NCBI GenBank assembly: GCA_028564925.1
Contig: CM053030.1
Coordinates: 379,251,833 to 379,315,832, forward strand
DNA length: 64,000 nt
DNA from: Lithobates sylvaticus
Taxonomy: Eukaryota > Chordata > Amphibia > Anura > Ranidae
Direction: 5' to 3'
Shown here: positions 22,721-34,510 of the stretch, one piece after another
How the letters are laid out: each line of letters starts with the position of its first letter
Numbering within the stretch: the stretch's first letter is position 1
Program-made: the position numbers and the translations under genes
The notes under the pieces: model-generated
Databases searched by the model: none
What the model saw: the letters and a program-made list of their open reading frames with translations, nothing else
Told to the model about the DNA's origin: nothing

Positions 22721-24350
22721 CACTATCTCACAAAAGTGAGTACACCCTCCACATTTTGGTAGATATTTTATTCTATATTTTCATGTGACAACACTGTAAA
22801 AAATGACACTTTGCTACAATGTAAAGTAGTGAGTGTACGGCTTGTATAACAGTGTAAATATGTTTTAATCTCAAAATCACACAGCCATTAATGTCTAAAC
22901 CACTGGCAACAAAAGTGAGTACACCCCTAAGTGAAAATGTCCAAATTGGGCCCAATTAACTATTTTCCCTCCCTGGTGTCATGTGACTTGTTAGTGTTAC
23001 AATGTTTCAGGTGTGAATGGGGAGAAGGTGTGTTAAATTTGGTGTTATCGCTCTCACTCTCTCATACTGGTCACTGGAAGTTCAACATGGCACCTCATGG
23101 CAAAGAACTCTCTATGGATCTGAAAAAAAATAATTGTTGCTCTACATAAAGATGGCATAGGTTATAAGAAGATTGTCAAGACCCTGAAACTGAGCTGCAG
23201 CATGGTGGCTAAGACCATACAGCGGTTTAACAGGACAGGTTCCACTCAGAACAGGCCTCGCTATGGTTGACCAAAGAAGATGAGTGCACGTGCTCAGAGT
23301 CATATCCAGAGGTTGTATTGGGGAAATAGACGTATGAGTGCTGCCAGCATTGTTGCAGAAGTTGAAGGGGTGGGGGGTCAGCCTGTCAGTGCTCAGATTA
23401 TATGCCGCATACTGCATCATATTGGTCTGCATGGCTGTCGTCCCAGAAGGAAGCCTCTTATAAAGATGATGCACAAGAAAGCCTGCAAACAGTTTGCTGA
23501 AGACAAGCATACTAAGGACATGGATTACTGGAACCATGTTCTGTGGTCTGATGAGACCAAGATAAACATATTTGGTTCAAATGGTGTCAAGCGTGTGTGG
23601 CAGCAACCAGGTGAGGAGTACAAAGACAAGTGTGTATTGACTACAGTCAAGCATGGTGGTGGGAGTGTCATGGTCTGGGGCTGCATGAGTGCTGCCCACA
23701 CTGGGGAGCTACAGTTCATGGAGGAAACCATGAATACCAACATGTACTGTGACATACTGAAGCAGAGCATTATTCCCTCCCTTTCCTTAACACAGGGGAG
23801 TATTCCAGCATGATAACGACCCCAAACACACCTCCAAGACGACCACTGCCTTGCCAAAGAAGCTGAGGGTAAAGGTGATGGACTGGCCAAGCATGTCTCC
23901 AGACCTAAATCCTATTGAGACTCTGTGGGGCATCCTCAAACAGAAGGTGTAGGAGTGCTAGGTCTCTAACATCCACCAGCTCCGTGATGTTGTCATGGAG
24001 GAGTGGAAGAGGACTCCAGGGTCAATCTGTGAAGCTCTGGTGAACTCCATGCCCAAAAGGGTTAAAGCAGTGCTGGAAAATAATGGTGGCCACACAAAAT
24101 ATTGACATTTTGGGCCCAATTTAGACATTTTCATTTAGGGGTGTACTCAATTTTGCTGCCAGAGGTTTAGACATTAATGGCTGTGTGTTGAGTTATTTCG
24201 AGGGGACAGCAATTTTACACTGTTATATAAGCTGTACACTCACTACTTTACAGTGTAGCAAAGTGTAATTTCTTCAGTGTCGTCACATGAAAAGATATAA
24301 TAAAGTATTTACAAAAATGTGAGGGGTGTACTCACTTTTGTGAGATACTG
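22721..24350 (+). mobile_element. Tc1-type transposon, full length, IR/DR ends
   Basis: About 1.63 kb flanked by TA (22719-22720 and 24351-24352). The outer ends CACTATCTCACAAAAGTGAG and the complement of CTCACTTTTGTGAGATACTG are inverted. An inner copy of the binding repeat, CAAAAGTGAGTACACCCCTA (about 22909), is mirrored by GGGGTGTACTCAATTTTGCTG (about 24140). This gives the two-site IR/DR ends (~230 bp) of vertebrate Tc1 elements. Both ends are well preserved although the transposase inside is broken. It inserted in AT-repeat DNA next to the solo LTR. Confidence 0.95.
23087..24105 (+). pseudogene. Tc1 transposase (DD34E), inactivated
   Basis: A cut-and-paste transposase of the Tc1/mariner superfamily, about 340 codons. 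The start ATG at 23087 gives MAPHGKELSMDLKK. The N-terminal paired-type DNA-binding half includes HKDGIGYKKIVKTLKL and AKTIQRFNRTGS. The catalytic half has LWSDETKINIFGSNGVKRVW (first Asp), HDNDPKHTS (second Asp, about 23811) and [15 protein letters not shown] (Glu, about 23900), and the end NGGHTKY stops at 24103-24105. Breaks: a frameshift in the A-run near 23121, TGA at 23268-23270, a frameshift near 23800 just before HDNDPKH, and TAG near 23951. The copy cannot make transposase, though its ends might still respond to one. Confidence 0.95.
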
Positions 24351-24352
24351 TA

Positions 24353-25547
24353 TATAGGTAGAATAATCCCTGCTAGTTGTTACTTGAAATGTAAACTTAC
24401 TATCAGTTCTCATTGCATTGCAGTAGGTATCTGAAATGTTTCCCTGTCCAATAGAATTTACTGTGGAAACTATGCTGTTTAAATATGTTAGTAAGCTCTT
24501 CTTAAAATGCTTGATATAGGGTGACAACTCATACGTCAAACCATTTGGTTTACAAGTTTACAGCTGTTTACACTTCTGCAGATTTAGGTGCAGTGACAGG
24601 AAAATGACAAAATACAATATGTCCTATCTCCCAAGAATTCTTTCAGCTTGCTGTGTTTGGAAATTGCTCTGTGAATAATAGGCGAGAATGGAAAATGCTG
24701 ATTGCTTTCACTCCCAGCAGGGTTATCATGATTTGTATATGTACTAAGGGGAGGCAGACTGCAAATATACACAACTTGTAATGGCCTGCTCTAGGTTATC
24801 ATGGTCACCAGCATCTCTTATCAGAAACTGTAATCCATTTCATGGGCCACCTTTTTTCTGTAACACAGAGATAATTACAAAAAAAAGTATATTGAAATTT
24901 TACATCCAAATAAATGAAGTTTAATGAGGAAATACTAACTTATACTAACAGGAAAATTCACTTTTTTGACAAATGTAAAGCAAATGGTGCAATTATCAGT
25001 TTTGTCAAATGGTATCAACATATTCTGATATGCACTTGAAAGCTTTTGAAATATCCACTTGCTCAATCAGGATTTTTAAAGGCTCTTTCCACTCAAAATT
25101 GTTATTCGCCTTACATACTGTTATGCTCGCAATGAGTTCACCAGACAAGAAGTGAAGAAAAATTCCCAACAGCAACGTAGACAGAAAAAAAAAAGCTTTT
25201 TTAAAGTAAAGTAAAGTAAAGTGGGTGAAGGCTAGAACCCCTATCAGAGTTATTGACGTCTGTCTACCTGCTGCAGATTTTCCCTCACTTTCTAGTGAAA
25301 CCATTGTCACCATGTACTGACAGTAAATCTTTCTAATGCTTCCCTGCTCTATATAAGACAAAAAAAACTTAGGCTGGACTTACATTTTTATTTAATTATG
25401 TTATAGAGAATACAACAGGAGTTGAAACACACTAGCCTCACCACACATTCCAAAATGTTTCGGAACAGAGCCAGGACCTCTCTTAAAATACCCAGCCAGT
25501 GCTGACGGGTTTAGAACTAATATCAACATGGAGAGAAACACAATAAT
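24353..25547. other. No recognised feature; likely unique intergenic DNA
   Basis: Moderately AT-rich with no tandem structure, paired ends or family-specific translation that I can identify. Confidence 0.4.
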
Positions 25548-26458
25548 TAGAGATGGGCCGAATGACCCCCTGTTCGGTTTGCGGCAGAACTTTCAAACAT
25601 TTTAAAAGATTGGAACCAAATAACAAACTGGAAAAATCAAAAGTGCCCATTCTGAAGGCTTATATGCAAGTAATTTGGCATACAATGGTTATGGGGGTCC
25701 GGGTACTGCCCTCGGGGGACATGTATCAATGAAAAAAAAGTTTGTAAAAAACATAATTTTTAAATGAGCAGTGATTTACTGATGCCTAAAGTGAAACCAT
25801 CATAATGAGAAATAACAATAAAAATGAAAAAAATCCTTTAACTATAGGTGCACTTGGAAGTGCAGTCCCTGTAGATCTGAGGGGGGCATGCAAGGAAAAT
25901 AAAAAACAGCATTTTAGCTTGCACATGATTGGATGATGAAAATCAGCAGAGCTTCCCCTCATTTGAGATCATCACCTCAGATCTACAGCCACTGCACTTC
26001 CAAGTGCACTTGGAGTTTGCAATGATATGCACCTGTCAAACAGGTGCAGAAAAAATTGGTCTTTGGATGTTGGTGGTGCCTTTACACCGTAACCCTATAG
26101 AGGTACTCTTGATGAAAGCAAGAATTGGCCTTGCTGTCAAAAATTGCAATCAGAAGGTGCGGAAAAATCTTTTTTTATGTGTCGGTGGTGCCTTCACATT
26201 ATAATTGTTTACAAATACTCTTGATGAAAGAAAGAATTGGCCTTGCTGTCAAAAATTGCAATGATATGCACCTGTCAAACAGGTGCGGAAAAAATTGGTC
26301 CTTTGGTGTTAATTGTGCCCATAAAACTTACACCAAAAAAATTCTTACAGATGAAATCAACACACACAAAGCTAGGCAGCCTAGACAGTCTTCCAGAGAT
26401 TCCAGATCCAGAAAGTACTTAATCAGCGACATCGGCATCAGGGGCTTGATAGCTGCTG

Positions 26459-26704
26459 CTAATCCAAGACTGATGTCAGCCAGTCCACAAAGTCTGTGGA
26501 CAGACGCCCTCTTTTATCTGTCACAAAATTCCTGGCAGCACTGAATGCCCTTTCAGAAAGCACGATGGGTGCAGGGCAGCCCAGCAGCTCTACTGCATAT
26601 TGGGCAAGTTCTGGCCAGTGGTCTATTGTCATGACCCAGTAACCCAGTGGATCGTCAACTGGAAAGCTCTCCATATATGTTTTTGCCCCTAGATAATCTC
26701 CCAC
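26459..26704 (-). pseudogene. hAT transposase, C-terminal dimerisation domain
   Basis: An open stretch of 81 codons reads DPLGYWVMTIDHWPELAQYA, then CPAPIVLSERAFSAARNF and RLSTDFVDWLTSVL. This is the hAT C-terminal dimerisation region (W...FP.L...A...L..P....SER.FS..........R..L). It is the tail of the transposase whose earlier domains lie at 30529-32980; the foldback at 26767-29066 separates it from the rest. This piece is still intact as a frame and ends at a stop at 26459-26461. Confidence 0.85.
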
Positions 26705-26766
26705 CCTATGATGAAGACGCTGCCAATGGGATGTGGAAGCTGACAGCCCTGGGTGCCGAGGACTAA

Positions 26767-29066
26767 TGCCGCGTACACACGAAGGGACAATCCCGCGGGA
26801 TTATCCTCTGGACTGAAGTCCAGCGGATAATCCCCTCGTGTGTGGGCGCCGGCGGACTTTTTGGCGCCAAAGTCCGGCGGACCAAAGTTTTAAGTTTTGT
26901 TTTAAAATTATCCGCTGGACTTGGCAGTCCAGCGGACAATCCCACCGTTAGTGGGCAAGTCCGCGGGACTTTTGAAATGAACGGACTTGCCGCTCATCGG
27001 CAAGTCCGTTCATTTAGCACGTGACTTCAGGTTACGTAGCTAGCGTAGGCAGTTACTGCCGCCGCGCTAGCTCCGTGACCTGGCATGGATTTAAAGGGAA
27101 TCCCCACGCCGAAAAAACGGCGTGGGGGTTCCCCCCAAATCCATGTCAGACCCTCATCCGAGCACGCAGCCTGGCAGGCCAGGAAAGGGGTGGGGACGAA
27201 CGAGCGCCCCCCCCCCCCCCGGCCTGAGCCGTACCAGGCCGCGTGCCCTCAACATGGGGGGTGCCCTGGGGAAAGGGGGGCCGTGCGGCCCCCCCCCCCC
27301 CAAAGCACCTTGTCCCCATGTTGATGAGGACAAGGGCCTCTTCCCGACAACCCTGGCCGGTGGTTGTCGGGGTCTGCGGGCGGGGGCTTATCGGAATCTG
27401 GGAGCCCCCTTTAATAAGGGGGCCCCCAGATACCGGCCCCCCACCCTATGTGAATGAGTATGGGGTACGATGTACCCCTACCCATTCACCTAAGGTGTAA
27501 AATGTAAAGTACAAAAACACACACACTTTTGAAAAAATATTTTATTGCACTGCTCCGGGGGTCTTCTTCCGTCTTGGGGGTCTTCTCGCCGGACTCCTCC
27601 GCTCTCTTCTGCTCTTTTACCTAGCTCTTTCACGAGCGGGGGAGTCCGGCTACCTTCTTCGTCGTCGCCGCCGTCGTCTGGGGGTCTCGATCCGCCTTCG
27701 GGGGTCTTCCGGGGGTCTCTTCTGTTCTTGCGGCGGTCGTCGTCTTCCGCGCCGCCGGCGCCTTCTTCTTCTTCTTGTCCTTCTTCTTGTTCTTCTTCTT
27801 CCGATGTTGACCCGTCGCTGTCTCTGCCCGGAATGCCTGTGCCGCTCTGCGCTCGGACTTATATAGGGACATGGGGGACAGGGTCACATGTTCATGTCAC
27901 ATGGTGACCCCGCCCCCTTGCGATGTCACAGTCCCAGCATCCTCCGGGACTGTGACAACACAAGGGGGCGGGGTCACCATGTGACATGTGCATGTGACCC
28001 TGTCCCCATGCCCCTATATAAGTCCAAGCGCAGCGCGGCACAAGCATTCCGGGCAGAGACAGCGTCGGGTCAACATCGGAAGAAGAAGAACAAGAAGAAG
28101 GACAAGAAGAAGAAGAAGGCGCCGGCGGCGCGGAAGACGACGACCGCCGCAAGAACAGAAGAGACCCCCGGAAGACCCCCGAAGGCGGATCGAGACCCCC
28201 AGACGACGGCGGCGACGACGAAGAAGGTAGCCGGACTCCCCCGCTCGTGAAAGAGCTAGGTAAAAGAGCAGAAGAGAGCGGAGGAGTCCGGCGAGAAGAC
28301 CCCCAAGACGGAAGAAGACCCCCGGAGCAGTGCAATAAAATATTTTTTCAAAAGTGTGTGTGTTTTTGTACTTTACATTTTACACCTTAGGTGAATGGGT
28401 AGGGGTACATCGTACCCCATACTCATTCACATAGGGTGGGGGGCCGGTATCTGGGGGCCCCCTTATTAAAGGGGGCTCCCAGATTCCGATAAGCCCCCGC
28501 CCGCAGACCCCGACAACCAACGGCCAGGGTTGTCGGGAAGAGGCCCTTGTCCTCATCAACATGGGGACAAGGTGCTTTGGGGTGGGGGGGCCGCACGGCC
28601 CCCCTTTCCCCAGGGCACCCCCCATGTTGAGGGCACGCGGCCTGGTACGGCTCAGGAGGGGGGGGCGCTCGTTCGTCCCCACCCCTTTCCTGGCCTGCCA
28701 GGCTGTGTGCTCGGATGAGGGTCTGACTTGGATTTAGGGGGAACCCCCACGCCGTTTTTTCGGCGTGGGGATTCCCTTTAAATCCATGCCAGCTTGCGGA
28801 GCTAGCGCGGCGGCATTTACTGCCTACGCTAGCTACGTAACCTGAAGTTACGTTCGAAATGAACGGACTGCTCCGTGTGTGGGCAAGTCCGTTCATTTTC
28901 AAAAGTCCCGCGGACTTTTGGCCGGCGGATTATCCGCTGGAGAAGTCCGTGCGTGTGTGGGCAAGTCCACACGCTCGGAAAGTCCAGCGGACCTAGCTGG
29001 AAAGTCCCGCGGGATTGTCCGCTGGACTAGGTCCGCCGGCAAAAGTCCGCACGTGTGTACGCGGCA
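26767..29066. mobile_element. 2.3-kb Harbinger-type foldback element
   Basis: The termini TGCCGCGTACACACGA (26767) and the complement of GTGTGTACGCGGCA (ending 29066) are inverted, and the two arms of roughly 1.1 kb mirror each other almost completely. They meet near 27935 in a loop containing CTCCGGGACTGTGACA. Each arm holds AGTCCGC-rich terminal repeats, GGCGTGGGGGTTCCCC, a C/G-rich stretch and a GAAGAAGAAC-rich stretch. The flanking trinucleotides are TAA (left) and TTA (right): each fits the Harbinger TWA target, but they differ from each other. The Lys/Arg/Thr-rich frames in the arms are low-complexity and have no recognisable domain. Confidence 0.75.
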
Positions 29067-29218
29067 TTAGACTCATTTTGAAAGGCATCACTGAGATGGC
29101 CTCCTTCTCCACAGCTCCTCTCTTGACCAACAGAAGCCTCAAAACAATGTTTTCTACCAGACTGTAACCTACCAGAGTCGGGAAAGGCATTACATAAACT
29201 CCTCTTTTAGGCTTGATG

Positions 29219-30530
29219 CACACTAATGCGTTTTTGGATGCATTTTGCATTTTGCAGAAATGCAGGGAAATGTTTTAACATGGGTTCCTATGGAACATGT
29301 TCACATCAATGCATTTTTGTGCCTCTGCATTTTTGCAAAGGGTCAGGAACTTTTTTTCTCGCAAAATGCAGCATTTTGCTTGTAATATAATTAAGTTGAC
29401 CCGCATCCAAACCGCAAGTATCGCGATTTTGCCACAATTTGCGTTTTGCGTTTTTTTTATTTATTTTTTTACACTGTATATAGTTGGTTGATAAGGAGTG
29501 GGCCGGGAAGCCGTCTGCCGCGTCCTTAACAACCGATGAGTCATCAGCTGTCAGCTGACTTCCTGCTCAATGTAAAAAAAAATGTGGCTAAAAAAAAATT
29601 ATGAAAAAAAAAGAGCGTGGGGTCCCCCCCAGGTCCATACCAGGCCCTTGGGTCTAGTATGGATTCAGAGGGGACCCCCATGCCAAATTTATTTTTAAAA
29701 ATGGCGTGGGGTCCCCCCAAAATCCATACCAGACCCTTATCTGAGCATGCAGCCCGGCAGGTCAGGAAAGAGAGGGGATGAGCAAGCGCCCCCCCCCCCT
29801 TGAACCATACCAGATTCAACATGGGGGGATGGATGCTTTGGGGCAGGGGGGGCTCTGCGCCATGGGACAAGGGCCTCTTCCCGACAACCCTTGCCCGGTG
29901 GTTGTCAGGGTCTGCGGGCGGGGGGCTTATCAGAATATGGAAGCCCCCTTTAACAAGGGGGCCCCCAGATCCCACCCCCCCATGTGAATGAGTAGGGGGT
30001 ACATTGTACCCCTACCCATTCACCTGGAAAAATACAGTAGACAGTTTTTGACAAGTCTTTTATTAGGCAGATCCGGGGGTCTCTCCGACTTCTCCACTCT
30101 CTTCTCCCCGCTCTCTGGTTCTTCTCCCGCTGTCTGGTGCCTTCTGCCGGGTTCTTCCGCTCTTTTGCCTGCTCTTTTGCTAGCTCTTGCCTGGTCTTCT
30201 CCGTCGTCTTCTTCCCTCTTCTCTTCTTCCAATGTTGACTCGACGCTCTCTCCCGCTGTAATGCCGAGTAACTTATATAAGCATGGGGTGGGGTCACCGG
30301 GTGACAACTAATGCCCGCTGACAACTGATAACTCATCGGTTGTTAAGAACATGGTGGCCAGCTTCCCGGCCCCCTCCTTAGCAACCAGCTATATACAGTG
30401 TTAAAAAAAAAGGCAAAAAGTTAATTGCGGTAAAATCGCGGTAAAAACGTGTGTCAAAAAATGCGGAAAGCACCGCAAAAAGCACTGCAGAAAAGCTCAA
30501 AAGCAACATGCATAGATGTGAATCAAGCCT
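29219..30530. mobile_element. Terminal-repeat element with nested Harbinger body
   Basis: The ends AGGCTTGATGCACACTAATG and the complement of CATAGATGTGAATCAAGCCT are inverted, with a further symmetric CTTTT/AAAAG outside. Inside are inverted GGGCCGGGAAGC (29501) and GCTTCCCGGCCC (30361) stretches around a Harbinger-related body (29610-30320: CAGGTCCATACCAGGCCC, TTTAACAAGGGGGCCC). It sits within the hAT transposase region and is therefore younger. Superfamily uncertain; no clear target duplication. Confidence 0.55.
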
Positions 30531-31313
30531 AAAAGGTATCCTCAAGAGATTTCATCTTCTGCCCCCTCTGTGGGTACGGAATGAGTTCAGAGACTTTCCC
30601 CTTGTAACAGTGGTCAAGGAGGGTTGCCAACCAATAGTGATCCTTCTCCTTGATGCCACATATTCTCGGGTTCTTATGCAGGCTTTGAAGAATAAGGGAG
30701 CCCATGCACCTCAGGTCTGCAGAGGCATGAGAAGCAGTCTCCTTGAAGTCACTGAGGATTACAGTATCTGTAACTGCCTCCTCCAAGCCACGTACTACTC
30801 CCAAGGGTTCTGGGGATAGAAAACTATCTGTTAAGGGTTGACAAATGTCTTGCTCTGGTTCAATGCCTCCAAAGCTGTCAGAATCCTCTTCCTCCTCCCT
30901 TTCCTCTTGTGTGTTCTGTGGCCAAGGAAGAAATGTGTCTGCATAAAGCGGGCCTTGAGAAGAAAGGAAGTCCTCCACTGCTCTGCCTCGAGTGCCCTGT
31001 CCATAATACCACTCAGAGTCTGCTCCAGCAGGAACACAACAGGGATTGTGTCACTGATGCATGCATTGCCACAGCTCACCATCCTTTTGGCCTTCTCAAA
31101 TGGTGACAGTACAGTGCATACATCCTTTATCAGCAGCCATTGGCATGGGGAAAAAAACCTGAGCCAGCCTGAGCCTGTCGTCGTGCCTTACTCACACAGG
31201 TACTCATTGACAGCCCTCTGCTGCATGTGCAGCCGCTGCAGCATTTCCAAGGTTGAGTTCCACCTGGTGGGCATGTCACAAATCAGGCGGTTTACACGCA
31301 GGTGGAATTCCCG
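30529..31313 (-). pseudogene. hAT transposase, distal catalytic region
   Basis: On the minus strand, immediately after the piece at 31314-32117, the sequence reads REFHLRVNRLICDMPTRWNS and TLEMLQRLHMQQRAVNEYLC (31316-31200), the hAT block around TRWNS. It goes on to LIKDVCTVLSPFEKAKRMVS and ISDTIPVVFLLEQTL (about 31120-31020), and then ...ASADLRCMGSLILQSLHKNP. Stops at about 31317 and 31197 and a frame change near 30840 break it. The 3' edge is the insertion boundary of the element ending at 30530. Confidence 0.8.
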
Positions 31314-32117
31314 TTAAATTTCAGCCAACCGAGCACTGGTTGCGTATGACCGCCTGAAATGGCTACAGACTCTTCTGGCCTGCTTCAGCAGATCTTCCAA
31401 CCCTTTGTACCCATTTAAAAAACACTGCACCACTAAATTGAGGACATGTGCCAGACATGTCACATGTGTCAAATTTCCCTGTCTAAGAGTAGGCAGGAGG
31501 TTTATGCCATTATCGCACACCACTATTCCTGGCTCCATCTGGCTTGGCGTGAACCAACTCTGGCCCTGCCCCAGCAGAGCTGCCAGAATCTCTTCTCCGG
31601 TGTGGCTCCTGTGCCCAAGACAGTCCAGCGGAAGCACTGCATGGCACCTCTCTGCCTGACTTATTGAATGGCCCCTATACCCAAGGGGGTACTTGAAGTT
31701 CATGGGACAATTCAGCAGAGAAGGGCATGGAAGAGGAGGAGGAGGGCGTGGAGCTGCCAAATCCTGCATCACCACCACTAGCTGTATGGAGACATGGAGC
31801 TGGAAAAGCCTTACGTGAAAAGAAATAGTGACTGGGAACCTGCCATTGAGGTACAGCACATTCTGCTAATTCACAGAAGGGGGCAGAATCCACCAGATGG
31901 AAATGAAGGAGTTGTAAAGCCAGCAGCTTTGACAAGCTTGAGTTTAGATGCTTGGCATGTGGGTGGCAGTGACTGTATTTTTTTTTCGCTGCAGCAGATG
32001 GGACAGAGAAATTTGCATGATGTAGTCTACACCTGGTGGTGTGCTACGGGCACACATGCTGGAAGGACCTGGGACACCCTGCGCTATACCATCATCCCGG
32101 TCAGTGGAGGCTGCTAA
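31314..32117 (-). pseudogene. hAT transposase, RNase H-like core
   Basis: The translation includes ERCHAVLPLDCLGHRSHTGE (about 31660-31600), IVVCDNGINLLPTLRQGNLT (31533-31474) and HVTCLAHVLNLVVQCFLNGY (31473-31414). These are the hAT catalytic-core blocks (HT...I, V.DNA.N, C.AH.LNL), with the second catalytic Asp in VCDNG. Upstream, around 31980-31800, the part normally carrying the first Asp is decayed and shifts frame several times. The predicted role was cut-and-paste transposition with 8-bp target duplications; this copy is inactive. Confidence 0.85.
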
Positions 32118-32130
32118 GAGGTCATGAGGT

Positions 32131-32980
32131 TTAGTGGGGTAGACTGGAAAGGTGAGGAGGAGCAGAATTGCATTCCTTTTGTATGGCTTTCAGATGCTCT
32201 TGCCAATTGTGGAAGGTTAAATGCCTTGTCAAGCATGTGGTACCCAAATGGCTGGTGTTTTTGCCATGCTTAAGGCAAAATTTGCAAATTTCAACAGTGC
32301 AATCAGCTGCACATGTGCTAAAAAAGGCCCAAACAGCTAAGCTGTGGGAAGTGGGCCATGAGATAACAGCTCCACAATCTGGTGGAATAGGGTTGTTGCT
32401 CTCTACTCTTCCATGGTGGCTGCCTCTTTGGGGTTGTACCTCACCCTCATTTTCCTCCTCTGCTCTATCCAGGAACCCAAGTCGCATCAGTAACCTCATC
32501 ATCATCATCCACTCCATCCTCATTATCACTGGAGATAGCTTGGCAATACACTGCGGCTGGGGTAACATGAGTGCAAATTTGTTGTTTACCAGTGTTCTCC
32601 CCTCTCTGTAGGCTCATTAACCTACCTTCCTCAACCTCAGAACCAAGATCTAAATCAAGTAATGGTTTTGCATCGTCAAGGGGCAAGTGGCTGATGCTGT
32701 GTTTAAATAACTCAGCTGACTCCTCCATGCCTGATGCTGGGGCTATGGCAGAATAAGCCAGCTCTGGCAGCTGCAGTGGAGTGCTCACTAGTCTCTGCTT
32801 GGGTGACGATTTAGTAAGCCAGTCCACCACCTCCTCTGCATGCTGTGGCAAACGGACCATGTCCACCTTTGCCTGTTGACACATACTCTGCTGGCCCCCT
32901 GACAGTGCCATGGTAACGTCTGTCTCTCCTCTCCGTTGGCCTCCCAGATATGATGTGGGGGGGGGGCTTATTAAAAACAT
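32131..32980 (-). pseudogene. hAT transposase N-terminus with BED zinc finger
   Basis: The first segment (32980-32465) includes MALSGGQQSMCQQAKVDMVR, a leader rich in Asp/Glu (SSDNEDGVDDDDEVTDATWV). It continues in the next frame as a BED-type finger: HSLAVWAFFSTCAADC, ICKFCLKHG (CxxC) and TCLTRHLTFHNW (HxxxxH), about 32350-32200. BED fingers bind terminal DNA in ZBED-type hAT transposases. One frame change joins the two parts. The most likely start is the Met at about 32910 (MALSGG), because the 24 codons before it translate repeat-like sequence. Confidence 0.75.
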
Positions 32981-33039
32981 GTATGTGAATGCACTTTAAT
33001 CAATAAAAAGTGGTGTTTTGTGCACTTTAACTTGAGTAC

Positions 33040-34510
33040 TTACTACACAGACACACTCCATTGACATTTTACAATATACTGCAGTAAAACTGCACTGACG
33101 GACTGCAATATACTGTGGTAAACGTGCACTAACGCACTGAAATATCCTGCATTAAACGTGCAGTAACGCACTGAAATATACTGCATTTGACGCAGTATAT
33201 ATATCAGTGCGTTACTGTATGTTTATTCTTTTTTTTATAATCACTTTTTCATTATTACGACAAGTTTCAACATACAACATAGAAATACACATTGCACACA
33301 ATATCTATCTAAATCCTTTCATTAACATACACCACACTAACACCCCCCCCCCCCCACACACACACACACACACACCCCGAGAAAACTCACAGGTCCTTGA
33401 TCATGTCCTTGAGAGAAGGAGAGAAAAGAGAAAAAAATTATAAATAAAATAAAAAAAAAGGGAAAAAGCCCACCACTTACCTACCCATAACCAAAACTCA
33501 ATTTATGCAAAACATTATTCAAAGTATAATTACAGTTACTGTATGTTTAATTCAGTATATTTAAGTGCATTACTGCATGTTTAGCGCAGTATATATCAGT
33601 GCATTACTGTACGTTTAACGTGCAGTAACGCACTGATATATACTGAGTTAAACGTACAGTAACGCACTCAAATATACTGCGTTAAACTGCAGTAATGCAC
33701 TGATTTATACTGCGTTAAACGTGCAGTAATGCACAAATATGTACTGCATTTTACGTGCAGTAACGCACTAATGTATACTGCGTTAAACGCGCAGTAACGC
33801 AAGGATATATACTGCGTTAAACATGCAGTAATGCACTGATATATACTGAGTTAAACGTGCAGTAATGCACTGACATATACTGTGTAAAAGTACAGTAATG
33901 CACTAATATATACTGCATTAAACATGCAGTAATGCACAGATATATATTGCGTTAAACATGCAGTAATGCATGGATATATACTGCGTTAAACGTACAGTAA
34001 CGCACTGATATATATTGTGTTAAATGTGCAGTAATGCACAGATAAATACTGCGCCCAGGCTGTATTTGTCTTCATCCAACTTGTATGTTGATTGTTCCAA
34101 ATGGTTATCTGTATTCCAATTGCATCCAATTTCTTTTAACAACTTTTTTGTATGTATTATTGTTTTGAATAAAATATATCAGTCATGGTTGCCCCTAAAA
34201 GTCCCATTTAGAGTGGTTTGCATTCTGGTTGTACTGCGTTAAACGTAAAGTAATGCACTGATATACTGTATACTGCATTAAACGTGCAGTAACGCACGGA
34301 TATATACTGCTTTAAAAGTACAGTAACGCACTGATATATAACATGTTAAACATGCAGTAACGCACGGATATATACTGCAGTAAATGTGCAGTAATGCACG
34401 CATATATACTGTGCTAAACGTGCAGTAACGCACTGATATATACTGCTTTAAACGTGCAGTAACGCGCGGATATATACTACAATAAACGTGCAGCAATTCA
34501 CTGATATATA
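33040..34510. repeat. ~34-bp satellite-like array (CAGTAACGCACTGATATATA)
   Basis: Units of GCAGTAACGCACTGATATATACTGCGTTAAACGT repeat about 25 times, with C/T changes in the ACGCA step. Two interruptions of non-repeat DNA lie at about 33215-33535 and 34045-34230. Each unit is itself partly palindromic (GCAGTAA facing TTACTGC). Translations such as YISVRYCTF are products of the array. Confidence 0.9.
33336..33376. repeat. Poly-C followed by (CA)n
   Basis: A run of about 14 C followed by about 11 CA units within the first interruption of the satellite. Confidence 0.85.

Larger units (their letters stand above)
25548..32985 (-). mobile_element. hAT (ZBED-type) transposon, interrupted and decayed
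   Basis: The element end near 25548 (TAGAGATGGGCCGAATGACC then CTGTTCGGTTTGCGG) matches the hAT terminal fragment at 17087-17377. Transposase pieces follow on the minus strand from about 32980 down to 26459. Two later elements sit inside: the foldback 26767-29066 and the terminal-repeat element 29219-30530. Between the end and the coding part is a ~110-bp tandem block (26010-26330, with AAGAATTGGCCTTGCTGTCA). The other terminus was not found; it may lie in or beyond the satellite at 33-34.5 kb. Confidence 0.75.

Noticed and set aside
26125-26544. A 139-codon plus-strand frame beside the hAT end
   Set aside because: It lies antisense to the hAT 3' region and overlaps the ~110-bp tandem block; no protein features.
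27545-28335. Lys/Arg-rich and Ser/Pro-rich frames of 85-147 codons
   Set aside because: They come from the GAAGAAGAAC-rich arms of the foldback, appear in mirrored pairs on both strands and show no known domain.
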